From UBA1422 sp963676385 (GTDB lineage: Bacteria; Bacillota; Clostridia; Peptostreptococcales; Anaerovoracaceae), in contig CAXXMM010000011.1 in the NCBI GenBank assembly GCA_963676385.2, positions 101,749 to 165,748 of the forward strand: DNA of 64,000 nt. The letters run 5' to 3'. Positions 8,651 through 17,271 of the stretch are shown in pieces. Under the pieces are notes generated by a model that was not told where the DNA came from, searched no databases, and worked only from the letters and a program-made list of their open reading frames with translations. Each line of letters starts with the position of its first letter. Positions within the stretch are counted from its first letter, which is position 1. A program made the position numbers and the translations under genes.

Positions 8651-8789
8651 TAGATCGTTTCACATGGTATAATTGTAACATGATTTATAAGTTGATGGAA
8701 TAACATTGCACAACAATCCTGGAGTAAGAACATTTTACCCGTTTAAATTTCAAAAAAATAATTGTTTTTGTACCAAGGGAGAGGGTTTG

Positions 8790-8801
8790 ATGTTAAAATA
8801 G
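8790..8801 (+). other. Possible three-codon upstream ORF (MLK) before the ABC-F gene
   Basis: GGGAGAGG is followed after 5 nt by ATG TTA AAA TAG. Very short leader ORFs are known to control some ABC-F genes (vmlR-type attenuation). No terminator hairpin is visible between it and the ABC-F start, so the assignment is weak. The remainder of 8651-8864 contains no gene. Confidence 0.25.
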
Positions 8802-8864
8802 AAAAGTTACTGCTTAAATTAATAAAAATATACATTCATATAGATGAAAGGTTAGGTAAGTTAT

Positions 8865-10481
8865 TTGTTAAGTACAAATGGAATTGAACTTCGGTTCGGT
8901 TCAAGAAAATTATTTGATGATGTCAGCATACAATTTATTCACGGAAACTGTTATGGGGTCATCGGTGCCAACGGTTCAGGGAAATCTTCCTTCCTGAAGA
9001 TTTTGTCCGGGGAAATCGAGGCCAATCATGGGGATGTTTCTTTAGGTCCCAATGAACGGATTGCGGTTCTCAAGCAGGACCATTTTGAGTTTGATGAATG
9101 TGAAGTGTTGAACACGGTTATCATGGGGCACAAAAAGTTATATGACATTATGGTGGCAAGGGATGCCATTTATGCAAAAGCAGAAATGACCGATGCAGAC
9201 GGCATGGAAGCTGCCCATCTGGAAAGCGATTTTGCCGATATGAACGGATGGGATGCCGAGTACGAAGCCTCTGTTATCCTCACCGGACTTTCTATCCCTG
9301 AGTCATTGCACAGATTAAAAATGAAGGAACTCAGTGGGGCAGAAAAAGTCAAGGTTCTCTTGGCTCAAGCCCTTTTTGGGCATCCGGACATTCTGTTGTT
9401 GGATGAGCCCACCAACCATCTGGACATTAAGTCAATTCGATGGCTGGAAAATTTCCTCTTGGATTTTGACAAAACTGTCATTGTCGTTTCCCATGACAGA
9501 CACTTCCTCAATAAAATTTGTACCCAAATGGTGGATATTGATTTTTCCAAGGTCACACTTTACATGGGCAACTACGATTTTTGGTACGAATCCAGCCAAT
9601 TGGCCCTATCCATGTCCCGGGATAAAAACAAAAAAATAGAAGAAAAAATGAAAGAGTTGCAGGACTTTATTGATCGGTTCAGCGCCAACGCTTCCAAGTC
9701 CAAACAGGCCACCTCCAGAAAGAAAACCTTGGAGAAACTGTCCCTTGACGACATCAAGCCTTCTTCCAGGAAATATCCGTTTGTCAGCTTCAAACCGGAA
9801 CGGGAAATCGGGAATGAAGTGCTCACCGTGGAAGGACTTACCAAAACTGTGGAAGGAAGAAAGGTCCTGGATAATATTAGTTTCCGAATGAACAAGGACG
9901 ACAAAATTGCCCTAGTGGGAAATGACGAAGTTGCCAAGTCTGTTCTGATGTCCATCCTAGCCGGGGAAACGGAGCCGGACAGTGGCACATTTAAATGGGG
10001 AATTACCATTACCCCTTCCTACTTTCCAAAAAACAACACCCCCTATTTTGAAGGGTGCAATTTGAATTTAGTGGATTGGCTTCGCCAATACTCTTCAGAC
10101 CAAGACGAGACATTTGTCAGAGGATTTCTGGGGAGAATGTTGTTTTCCGGAGAGGAAGCGCTGAAAAAAGCCAGTGTCCTTTCAGGCGGGGAAAAAGTCA
10201 GGTGCATGCTTTCCAAGATGATGCTTAGCGGAGCCAACGTGCTGCTCCTGGATGAACCCACCGGCCACTTGGATTTGGAATCCATAACGTCCACTAATAA
10301 CGGACTGATTGACTTTGCAGGAAATGTTATACTAATCTCTCATGACCAGCAGTTTGTCAATACCATTGCCAATAGGATTATTGAAATTACACCCAAGGGC
10401 ATTATGGACAGAGCCATGTCCTATGAGGAGTATTTGGAAAACGACGAAATTCGAAGCAAACTTGAGAAAATGTATATGTAA
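8865..10481 (+). CDS. ABC-F family ATPase, YbiT/YkpA-like
   Basis: 538 residues, two ABC ATPase domains with no membrane segment, joined by a charged helical linker at about 240-310 (SKSKQATSRKKTLEKL), the ABC-F hallmark. NBD1 has a good Walker A (GANGSGKSS, 34-42) and DEPTNHLD but an altered signature LSGAEK. NBD2 has an intact LSGGEK signature but a degenerate Walker A, GNDEVAKS, and DEPTGHLD. Sequence phrases place it with YbiT/YkpA proteins, ribosome-associated factors rather than drug pumps. The start is TTG with AGG 8 nt upstream. A cryptic short ORF with a strong ribosome site follows the stop. Confidence 0.88.
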   Translation: MLSTNGIELRFGSRKLFDDVSIQFIHGNCYGVIGANGSGKSSFLKILSGEIEANHGDVSLGPNERIAVLKQDHFEFDECEVLNTVIMGHKKLYDIMVARDAIYAKAEMTDADGMEAAHLESDFADMNGWDAEYEASVILTGLSIPESLHRLKMKELSGAEKVKVLLAQALFGHPDILLLDEPTNHLDIKSIRWLENFLLDFDKTVIVVSHDRHFLNKICTQMVDIDFSKVTLYMGNYDFWYESSQLALSMSRDKNKKIEEKMKELQDFIDRFSANASKSKQATSRKKTLEKLSLDDIKPSSRKYPFVSFKPEREIGNEVLTVEGLTKTVEGRKVLDNISFRMNKDDKIALVGNDEVAKSVLMSILAGETEPDSGTFKWGITITPSYFPKNNTPYFEGCNLNLVDWLRQYSSDQDETFVRGFLGRMLFSGEEALKKASVLSGGEKVRCMLSKMMLSGANVLLLDEPTGHLDLESITSTNNGLIDFAGNVILISHDQQFVNTIANRIIEITPKGIMDRAMSYEEYLENDEIRSKLEKMYM

Positions 10482-10493
10482 GGAGGAATCCCC

Positions 10494-10541
10494 ATGAAAA
10501 GAATATTAGCCGTTATCTTTCACTTCAAAGAAGAACTTTGA
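10494..10541 (+). CDS. 15-codon ORF with a strong ribosome site, probable gene stump
   Basis: AAGGAGG sits 6 nt before an ATG that opens a 15-residue frame (MKRILAVIFHFKEEL). It directly follows the ABC-F stop and runs into the 3' end of the convergent gene at 10520. Such a good ribosome site with so short a product suggests the 5' stump of a lost downstream gene, although a functional small peptide is possible. Confidence 0.35.
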   Translation: MKRILAVIFHFKEEL

Positions 10542-11164
10542 AAAGACTGAATGTCTATTTTATTCATGGATTGGATACGAATCCTTCTTGCTTGAAGCTT
10601 CCGCGTCAAAATACCCATTGCCATCAACAGTCCAATTAAAATGCCAAATGGAATTGCAAATACTAAAAATGGATTTTTCGTCATTGTTATCCCCAGAAAG
10701 CCAATTCCCTTCAATACATATCTCATGCTTTGAGAAACACCATCCAGTTTGACGTTTTGCAGCATCTTGTGAACATAGGGCTCATAATACTTGCTTGGAA
10801 TCAAATCTTCTGCAACATTATTCTTATAATATAATCCGAGTTCATCCAACAGAACATGGTGGTCGTCATAAATTCGAAGTGGGGAAAAGGAACCGGCGTA
10901 CCCACTACCACTTTTGGGTAGCTGCACTGTCAATTCCAGTGTGTTTCCAAATCGATCTACTGTGGTAAATTCTTTTGCCGTATATTGATTCCCGGAAACG
11001 GTAGCCGCAATAGAGAGTCCAAAATATAGCAGCAGCAACAATAGTGGTAGCATAAAGATTTTCTTGGGATTTTCATGTAATGATAATTTGTACTGATAAG
11101 CAAAGACTCCCCCTATGATGACTAGGGACCCTAGCAGTAATGCCATCGTCTCTAATGGTGCCAT
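10520..11164 (-). CDS. Hypothetical membrane protein, third gene of the DUF2089 operon
   Basis: 214 residues: two membrane helices near the N-terminus (about 5-25 and 38-58), a roughly 100-residue polar domain rich in Tyr and Asp that should face outward, and a hydrophobic stretch at about 160-195 before a basic tail. No family recognised. Start 11164 is taken because AAGGAG lies 7 nt upstream, inside the end of the DUF2089 gene; longer in-frame extensions lack this. Topology and size resemble the first gene of the operon (11465-12178), suggesting partner proteins around the DUF2089 regulator. Confidence 0.7.
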   Translation of the reverse strand: MAPLETMALLLGSLVIIGGVFAYQYKLSLHENPKKIFMLPLLLLLLYFGLSIAATVSGNQYTAKEFTTVDRFGNTLELTVQLPKSGSGYAGSFSPLRIYDDHHVLLDELGLYYKNNVAEDLIPSKYYEPYVHKMLQNVKLDGVSQSMRYVLKGIGFLGITMTKNPFLVFAIPFGILIGLLMAMGILTRKLQARRIRIQSMNKIDIQSFQSSSLK

Positions 11165-11165
11165 A

Positions 11166-11456
11166 TTATTTCTCCTTTTTATATTCCGAAATGAGAATCT
11201 TCGCAGTATCAAAATCAATTTTGTCCTTCAAGGCCAAGCGTTTTACCAAGTTCACATACGGATCCGCATCCTTTGTTTCATTCATTTTGATATTCTGAAT
11301 CAATCGGTCTAATCGCAAACGCACTGTAGGATATGTCACATTGTATTGACTAGCCATTTCTTTCAGAGAACCTGAAGCCAACACAAAATTCTTTATGAAT
11401 GTAACATCTTCTTCTTCCAACTCTGCCATCCAGGCAGGAACAATATTAACCGACAT
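11166..11456 (-). CDS. DUF2089-family putative DNA-binding protein
   Basis: 96 residues of the DUF2089 type: an opening acidic helix (WMAELEEEDVTFIKNFVLASGSL), then a helix-turn-helix-like stretch (KEMASQYNVTYPTVRLRLDRLIQ) and a second charged domain. The HTH suggests a transcriptional regulator, but the family role is not established. It lies 8 nt downstream of one membrane protein gene and 1 nt upstream of another, so the three are almost certainly one operon. Confidence 0.8.
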   Translation of the reverse strand: MSVNIVPAWMAELEEEDVTFIKNFVLASGSLKEMASQYNVTYPTVRLRLDRLIQNIKMNETKDADPYVNLVKRLALKDKIDFDTAKILISEYKKEK

Positions 11457-11464
11457 AGTGCCTC

Positions 11465-12178
11465 CTACAAATCCAGTATTTTAATGAAGTCTGTATTCAT
11501 TTTGTCTTTCCTTCGTTTTCGTATTATTGAAAGTAAATAATATCCGACCAAGAAAACTGTAATGATGTGTAACCTAAAGAAATAATAAAAGAAATAATCC
11601 GGAAGCAAAACCTCTTTTTTCATTGGCAAGTGGTTTGCTTTTATCTGGTTTATTTTTTTATAACTTACTGAATCACCTGTCAGGACAAGTTTAGACTCAT
11701 TGTTTCTTAACGCTCTGTAAAGTTCTTTTTTGTACTGTAGTGCCTCAGCCGATCCTGTTAGATTTCCCATTTTATCAAATTCCAGAGGAATATAGCGAAT
11801 CCCATCTTGATATTCAATTTGTAGGTTGCCAAATCCATATACTCTGCCACTTGTGCTGTTATAGGACACATCGACGCTTGCCTGCTGGATACCATTCCCC
11901 TTAATGTTCACTTCTAAAGGCATCGCTACCCCTATGGATGAAATCCTCTCTTGGTATGGGAAGGTCCCCGTCTCAGTATCTACGTTGTACTTGGCTAAGA
12001 AAAAGCTAGCAACAGAAAATATGATGAGTATAGACACTAATATGCCCCAACCCCTCCATGTTTTGCCGTTTATCATTTGCCTGCGAAGGAGCCAAATGAT
12101 AAATATTGCAAATGCAACAGCCGGGACGATAAACAGCATGGTTTCAAGCACTAATGTAATTATGGATGAAATGTTCAA
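11465..12178 (-). CDS. Hypothetical membrane protein, first gene of the DUF2089 operon
   Basis: 237 residues: two N-terminal helices (about 5-30 and 45-65), an extracytoplasmic polar domain of some 120 residues, and one C-terminal helix before a basic tail (RKRRKDK). Family not recognised. The start is a TTG with AAGGGGG 5 nt upstream. A clear promoter lies about 45 nt before it. It heads the operon membrane protein / DUF2089 / membrane protein, which could be a sensing or stress-response cassette with the DUF2089 protein as regulator (inference). Confidence 0.7.
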   Translation of the reverse strand: MNISSIITLVLETMLFIVPAVAFAIFIIWLLRRQMINGKTWRGWGILVSILIIFSVASFFLAKYNVDTETGTFPYQERISSIGVAMPLEVNIKGNGIQQASVDVSYNSTSGRVYGFGNLQIEYQDGIRYIPLEFDKMGNLTGSAEALQYKKELYRALRNNESKLVLTGDSVSYKKINQIKANHLPMKKEVLLPDYFFYYFFRLHIITVFLVGYYLLSIIRKRRKDKMNTDFIKILDL

Positions 12179-12220
12179 AATAACCCCCTTATCTCAAACA
12201 ATATAACTAATATAATATTC

Positions 12221-12249
12221 AATATATACTTTAATTTTATTAAAGTCAA
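12221..12249 (-). promoter_or_regulatory. Sigma-A promoter of the DUF2089 operon
   Basis: On the minus strand TTGACT (12249-12244), a 17-nt spacer and TATATT (12226-12221). The surrounding AT-rich stretch has several short dyads. Confidence 0.65.
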
Positions 12250-12291
12250 TACTAAATATTATTTGATTCATTCCCTATTTTGTGTGGTCAA

Positions 12292-12327
12292 AAATAAAAG
12301 ACCCGCTGCAAGCCGGGTCTTTTATTT
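12292..12327 (-). terminator. Bidirectional terminator after the MATE gene
   Basis: A 14-bp perfect stem (12292-12305 with 12314-12327) with an 8-nt loop and T-rich flanks. It lies 44 nt past the MATE stop. Confidence 0.88.
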
Positions 12328-12370
12328 GAGTCATTTGGTGTATGCCAAACATGTAAAATCTTTCTTTCCA

Positions 12371-13762
12371 TCAACCTTCTTGGGCCATATCCAGTTTTTT
12401 TAGTCTCTTATATTCTGCCATGAGACAGATGAGGGCAAGGACAAAGGAGCAAGCGTCCGCCCCGGGTTGAGACATCCAAATTCCATTTAATCCAAAGAAA
12501 TACGGCAATATGAAGAGCAAGGGAATGGCAAATATGGTCATTCTTGAGATACCATTGAGGATGGCCAACCAGCTTCTTTCTACGGCCAGGAAATACCCGG
12601 ATGTAATCTGTGATACGTTTCCAAGGGCAGCCAGAAGCATGTAAATCTGAAGGGCGCCAATGGTGGTATTTAACAAGGTGGGGTCCGGTCCTGTAAAGAA
12701 ACCGATGATTGGTTTGATAAAGATATAGATAATAATAACCACTACCCCGATTACCAGGCTGCTTTGTACCACACCAATCTTGATGACACTCATCACCCTC
12801 TTGTACAATTTTGCCCCATAGTTATAGCTGGCAATGGGTGCAATGCCGGTAATAAATGCGTTTGAAATAATAGATATGATATAAACAATATACCCTGCGG
12901 CAATGCCAAAGGCTGCCAAGTGGGTTTCTGTTCCTCCATTGGCGGTGATGAGATTATTTGTGACAATAACCGCAGCCATAATGGAAATGGGGATAATAAA
13001 CATAACAAAGCCGATTTTACAAGATTCCCAAACAATCTTAAAGTTAATTTTAAAATCCGACTTTTTAATTTTGAAAATAGTTTTCCCAAATTGGAGGTAC
13101 GGCAACAAGATGAATGTAAATCCTGCACAAATTCCTCCCGCTGCAGACGATGCTCCGGGCCCCATGCCTAATTTAAATATCAAATAATATTCCAAAGCAA
13201 TTGCGCCAAATGCAGGGATCACATATACCAATGCTGCTGCAAAAGGTTTTTCCGCAAGTCGAGTAAAATAATATGCGGTGGAACCTACCACAATAAAGGG
13301 AAAGGAAATTGCAAAGATTAACACATAGGCACGTCCTCCTGCAAGAAGCGCAGGTGTGGCACCCATGCCAATTAGTATAGCATCAACATTGAAACAAATG
13401 ATAATTGCGAAGACGACAGAAAGAATCAATGAAAACACGGTCATTGTCCCGTAAATATTTCTGGCTGCTTCCTTATCGCCACTTCCCAACTTAATGGCTG
13501 CAAGGGTGGAGCCACCTATGCCCAACAGGCCGCAGATCCCTAAGGCAAATTGCCAGAGAACACTTGATACACTGACCACGGCAAGACCCAGCTCTCCAAT
13601 TCCATTTCCTACAAAATATCCATCTGCAATGACCTGAATGCATTGGCACATCAGTCCAAGCAAAGCAAACAAACTGTATTTCCAGAATAAACGGAGAATA
13701 CTTTTACTGCCGAATTCACTTTCCTCATTGAGGTTTGGATTTTTTTCCATAATCTCTTCCAT
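12371..13762 (-). CDS. MATE family efflux transporter
   Basis: 463 residues with 12 predicted helices in two similar halves, including the MATE-typical ADGYFVGNGIGELGLA near helix 1-2 and an AVERSWLAILNG stretch in the second half. Members export cationic drugs or metabolites by sodium or proton exchange. AGGAGG lies 9 nt before the ATG. A ten-residue ORF with its own strong ribosome site ends immediately before that ribosome site and may couple translation. Together with the upstream amidohydrolases and APC permease it may form one long transcript running from 19868 down to 12371. Confidence 0.88.
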   Translation of the reverse strand: MEEIMEKNPNLNEESEFGSKSILRLFWKYSLFALLGLMCQCIQVIADGYFVGNGIGELGLAVVSVSSVLWQFALGICGLLGIGGSTLAAIKLGSGDKEAARNIYGTMTVFSLILSVVFAIIICFNVDAILIGMGATPALLAGGRAYVLIFAISFPFIVVGSTAYYFTRLAEKPFAAALVYVIPAFGAIALEYYLIFKLGMGPGASSAAGGICAGFTFILLPYLQFGKTIFKIKKSDFKINFKIVWESCKIGFVMFIIPISIMAAVIVTNNLITANGGTETHLAAFGIAAGYIVYIISIISNAFITGIAPIASYNYGAKLYKRVMSVIKIGVVQSSLVIGVVVIIIYIFIKPIIGFFTGPDPTLLNTTIGALQIYMLLAALGNVSQITSGYFLAVERSWLAILNGISRMTIFAIPLLFILPYFFGLNGIWMSQPGADACSFVLALICLMAEYKRLKKLDMAQEG

Positions 13763-13780
13763 AGAATTTATCCTCCTAGA

Positions 13781-13813
13781 TTAAATATAAATCAAAAATG
13801 ACGAATAATACAC
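13781..13813 (-). CDS. Ten-residue leader-like ORF upstream of the MATE gene
   Basis: GTG start with GGAAGGAGG 5 nt upstream, encoding the hydrophobic and Tyr-rich peptide MYYSSFLIYI. Its TAA stop is followed after three bases by the AGGAGG of the MATE gene. This looks like a translated leader that could couple to, or sense stalling for, MATE expression. It is far too short for usual gene calling. Confidence 0.4.
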   Translation of the reverse strand: MYYSSFLIYI

Positions 13814-13841
13814 TAAAACCTCCTTCCAATGTTGCCGATAA

Positions 13842-15542
13842 TCACTTTTTGCTCCAAGTTAATGAATCATCTTGAAACACCAGTTTGCCCTGAAATAGGG
13901 TGCATACAACTTTTGACCGGCTAATTTCATCAATGGGTATTTCAAACAGGTTGGAATCAAGGATAATCATATCTGCGGATTTTCCCACTTCAATAGACCC
14001 TGTCGTATCCTCCAAAAAGTTTGCATATGCACCATTGTAGGTAAAACTTCTTATCATTTGTTCCAAGTTGACACTTTCCCTTGGCCATAATGGCTCTTTA
14101 TATTTTGAATCTTCGGGGTCAATATTTTCTGCTTCCATCACCACATCTGTTGCTGCTCTTGTGATGCCAAATTCCATACCCATCAGTGGGTTAGGTGGCA
14201 CAGTTACCGGAAAATCACTGGCGGAAGCCAAGACGACACCGGCGTTTACAAAACTTGCCATGGGGTACTCTTTTTCTGCCCGGTTTTTCCCTAGGTATGG
14301 GATTTGCAGATTGTAAAAATACAAATCTTTCATAAACCAGTAGGGATCTGGCACCCCTAGGATCCCCAAATTCTTAAATTGATGGAAATCCCCATCATCA
14401 ATCAGTTGGAGATGAGTGATGGCGTGCCTGGCATTCACATTACAACCAGCCAGTTCAAAGGCATCTAGGGTTTCTTTGGTAGCAGCATCTCCAATGGAGT
14501 GAACGTGAATCTGGAAGTTGAATTTTTCCCCTTGAGAAATAATTTCAGCCATTTCTTCCACTTGCCAAAGGGGTTCTCCCCTGTAGCCCGAAGGTCTTCC
14601 AGCCCCCTCATCATAGGGATCCTTTAGATATGCAGTGGCACCTTCGATTACGCCATCTTTAAAAAGTTTAATGGTGTTGATTTGAAATAACAACCCGGCA
14701 TTATCATCGAACTTGGAATCCTTAAAATTGGAGATTTCACTTAATTCCATCCCTGGCTGAAAAGCATAAGCCCCCCTAAAATACATGGTTAGTTCTTCAT
14801 TTTCACTTAATTCCTTATACGCTTTTATGACATTGCTTCCTTCAAACAGCATGGGGTCTAGCACCCCAGTAAACCCAAGAGAATTGGCCATGGATTGGTA
14901 TGCCAAAATGGCTTCTTTATACTGTCCCACCGTGTAGTCCGGAATCGCTTCTGTCACAAAATTGACTGCCCCCTCTCGAAGGGTACCTGTGGCCTCTCCG
15001 GTTTCATCTCTTTCAATGTAGCCCCCGTTGGGGTTGGGAGTATCTTGTGTAATTCCGCCAATCTCCAACGCTTTTGAGTTTACCCAAAGGGAATGATGGT
15101 CTTCCGACCATAATGCAATGGGAATCTCCGTGCTAATTTCATCAAGGGCCTGCTTTTCCGGTCCGGTAGGGGGAAACAGGGTATTTGTCCACCCATTTCC
15201 CATAATGCTCTGCACCTTTGGATTTCCCTGGTAGAATTTCTTTACAGCCGCCAGATATCCCCCTATGGATCCTGCCTCACTGAGTTTCACCGCAGAGAGA
15301 AATTCCACAAAGGCAGAGGCATGACCGTGGGCTTCAAAGAACGAAGGCAACATCATTTTACCGTCAAGATCAATCACATGTGTGCCCTGTCCAATCAGTC
15401 TCTCTGCACCATGATTGTCTCCCACATAAACAATCTTTCCATCTTGAACCGCCACTGCTTCTGCCTTGGTCTTCACTGGGTCAACTGTGTACACAAACCC
15501 ATTGATAAATACTAAATTTGCCTTGTATCTGTCCATTCCCAT
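13842..15542 (-). CDS. YtcJ-like metal-dependent amidohydrolase
   Basis: 566 residues of the Amidohydro_3 group. Visible elements of the TIM-barrel metal site: HGH in FFEAHGHA (about 71-73), a Lys-Asp-Gly segment IKLFKDGVIEG for the bridging lysine, HSIGDAA, a later HAITH and ASDFPV for the terminal Asp. The small N- and C-terminal beta domains (VYTVDPVKTKAEAVAV; GSIEVGKSADMIILD) are typical. Substrate unknown; members act on N-acyl or amide compounds. AAGGG precedes ATG 15542. It follows the second amidohydrolase by 48 nt and is probably co-transcribed with it. Confidence 0.88.
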   Translation of the reverse strand: MGMDRYKANLVFINGFVYTVDPVKTKAEAVAVQDGKIVYVGDNHGAERLIGQGTHVIDLDGKMMLPSFFEAHGHASAFVEFLSAVKLSEAGSIGGYLAAVKKFYQGNPKVQSIMGNGWTNTLFPPTGPEKQALDEISTEIPIALWSEDHHSLWVNSKALEIGGITQDTPNPNGGYIERDETGEATGTLREGAVNFVTEAIPDYTVGQYKEAILAYQSMANSLGFTGVLDPMLFEGSNVIKAYKELSENEELTMYFRGAYAFQPGMELSEISNFKDSKFDDNAGLLFQINTIKLFKDGVIEGATAYLKDPYDEGAGRPSGYRGEPLWQVEEMAEIISQGEKFNFQIHVHSIGDAATKETLDAFELAGCNVNARHAITHLQLIDDGDFHQFKNLGILGVPDPYWFMKDLYFYNLQIPYLGKNRAEKEYPMASFVNAGVVLASASDFPVTVPPNPLMGMEFGITRAATDVVMEAENIDPEDSKYKEPLWPRESVNLEQMIRSFTYNGAYANFLEDTTGSIEVGKSADMIILDSNLFEIPIDEISRSKVVCTLFQGKLVFQDDSLTWSKK

Positions 15543-15590
15543 TGTTCCCTTCTCAAAGTTTTATGCGTAAAAGAGGTGCTTTTCATGCCG

Positions 15591-17252
15591 TCATTGAGCT
15601 TCCTTGCCGGCACCGTCCGTTTCTTCCTCTTGATAGACAATTTCTCCATTCATAACGGTCATCCACACAGGGACTTGGAAGATGCAATGTTTTTCCACAG
15701 CAAATAAATTTTTCTCGAGAACCACAAAGTCAGCATACTTTCCAACCTCAATGGATCCGATTTTATCTTCCATATGGATTTGATATGCGCCATTGATTGT
15801 ATATGCCGGAATGGCCTCTTCAACAGTGAGGGCTTCTTCAGCCGGCAGCAACACCGGAAAATTCTTCTCTCCAAAGGCTTTTCTTGTCACACTCATTTCC
15901 AAACCTTTTAGCGGTTCGTTCCCAATTTCATCTACGGGAAAATCGCTACCTAAGGTTACAACCCCTCCACCATTAATAATGGACTTCATGGTAAATATAT
16001 CTTGGGTTCTCTCTTCTCCTAACGCAACATGATTGGGGCCATACTCCACATGCCACGCCCCTGAAGTGTTGGCAATGACATTGTATTTTCCAAATAGTTT
16101 TCGATCTTCTTTTTGGACATATTGAGTGTGGGAGTTGGTGAATCTGGTATCAAGATATCCGGCTTTTCGCACTGCCTGGGCCGCCATCAGATTCTCGTGA
16201 ATTGCCCGGTCTCCGATGCCGTGGATATTTATGTCAAAGCCCGCCTTTGCAGCATCCACACACAAATCCCTAAGCCTCTTTCCTTCCATAAACGGTTCAC
16301 AATTTCCACCATCCTCATAGTCCTCAAAAAAACTGGCACTTCTGGATTCAACCGTTCCGTCATTAATAATCTTCAGGGTATTTACCCTGAAAATATCGCT
16401 GTTGTATCTTTGGTTTAGCAACTTGAGATTTTCCACTCCGTTATCCACATCTGCATCTTCACCAACCAAGTAGCACCCTACAGTGCGAAAAGTCATTTTG
16501 TTTTGGTCCAGCATATCTTGAATAACAGGAAAAATATATCCACTTAAAAATGCCGCAATACCACAATCTGCCACGGTGGTAATTCCCAAAGCGTTAAAAC
16601 TACTGAGAATCTCCTGTAGCACCTGGGCAACCAAACTGCTGTCAAATGGTTTTATCCCATTGGTTACCGCCTTTATCGCAGCCATTTCAACCAGACCACC
16701 CGTCAGATTTCCTTCTTTATCCCGTCGAAAATAGCTAAACCCTGGTATGGGATCCACTGTATCCTGACTGATGCCGGTACATTCCATCGCTTTTGAATTC
16801 ATCCATCCTTCATGACCCCCGGAGCCCTGTAGCAAAATTGGCTTATCTCTGCAGATTTTATCTAAGACTTCTTTTCTGGTTCCCCCATGAAACTTTACCG
16901 TATTTTCATCATATCCTATGCCGTAATACCCTTCCTTATCAGGGTGTTCGTCAATATAGGTTTGGATGGCGGAAAGAATCTCTTCATAATCTGACTGCAT
17001 GTCAATGATGATTCCCGACAACCAGCAAGTAGCCATAAATGGATGTGCATGGGCCTCCACAAAACCCGGCAACAACATTTTCCCTTTTAGGTCAATAACT
17101 TTGGTCTCCGCTCCTATGTATACCGCCACGTCCTTGGAATTTCCCACATACACAATCTTGCCCCCCTTTACTGCAACCGCTTCAGCAGTGCTTCTTCTAG
17201 GATCGACGGTATAAATATCACCATTATTAAAAATTAAATCTGCCTTTTCCAT
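15591..17252 (-). CDS. YtcJ-like metal-dependent amidohydrolase
   Basis: 553 residues, a paralogue of the preceding gene's product. Metal-site motifs: HAHP in VEAHAHPF, LKIINDG, HGIGDRA, TNSHTQ and GSDFPVDE. The terminal GSIEVGKYADFVVLE strand is shared with its neighbour. GGAGG sits 6 nt before the ATG. It lies 19 nt downstream of the CDF gene, within the apparent operon APC permease, CDF, amidohydrolase, amidohydrolase. Having two divergent paralogues side by side suggests two related amide substrates or sequential steps (inference). Confidence 0.88.
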   Translation of the reverse strand: MEKADLIFNNGDIYTVDPRRSTAEAVAVKGGKIVYVGNSKDVAVYIGAETKVIDLKGKMLLPGFVEAHAHPFMATCWLSGIIIDMQSDYEEILSAIQTYIDEHPDKEGYYGIGYDENTVKFHGGTRKEVLDKICRDKPILLQGSGGHEGWMNSKAMECTGISQDTVDPIPGFSYFRRDKEGNLTGGLVEMAAIKAVTNGIKPFDSSLVAQVLQEILSSFNALGITTVADCGIAAFLSGYIFPVIQDMLDQNKMTFRTVGCYLVGEDADVDNGVENLKLLNQRYNSDIFRVNTLKIINDGTVESRSASFFEDYEDGGNCEPFMEGKRLRDLCVDAAKAGFDINIHGIGDRAIHENLMAAQAVRKAGYLDTRFTNSHTQYVQKEDRKLFGKYNVIANTSGAWHVEYGPNHVALGEERTQDIFTMKSIINGGGVVTLGSDFPVDEIGNEPLKGLEMSVTRKAFGEKNFPVLLPAEEALTVEEAIPAYTINGAYQIHMEDKIGSIEVGKYADFVVLEKNLFAVEKHCIFQVPVWMTVMNGEIVYQEEETDGAGKEAQ

Positions 17253-17271
17253 CTGTCACCTCCAAGGTAAT

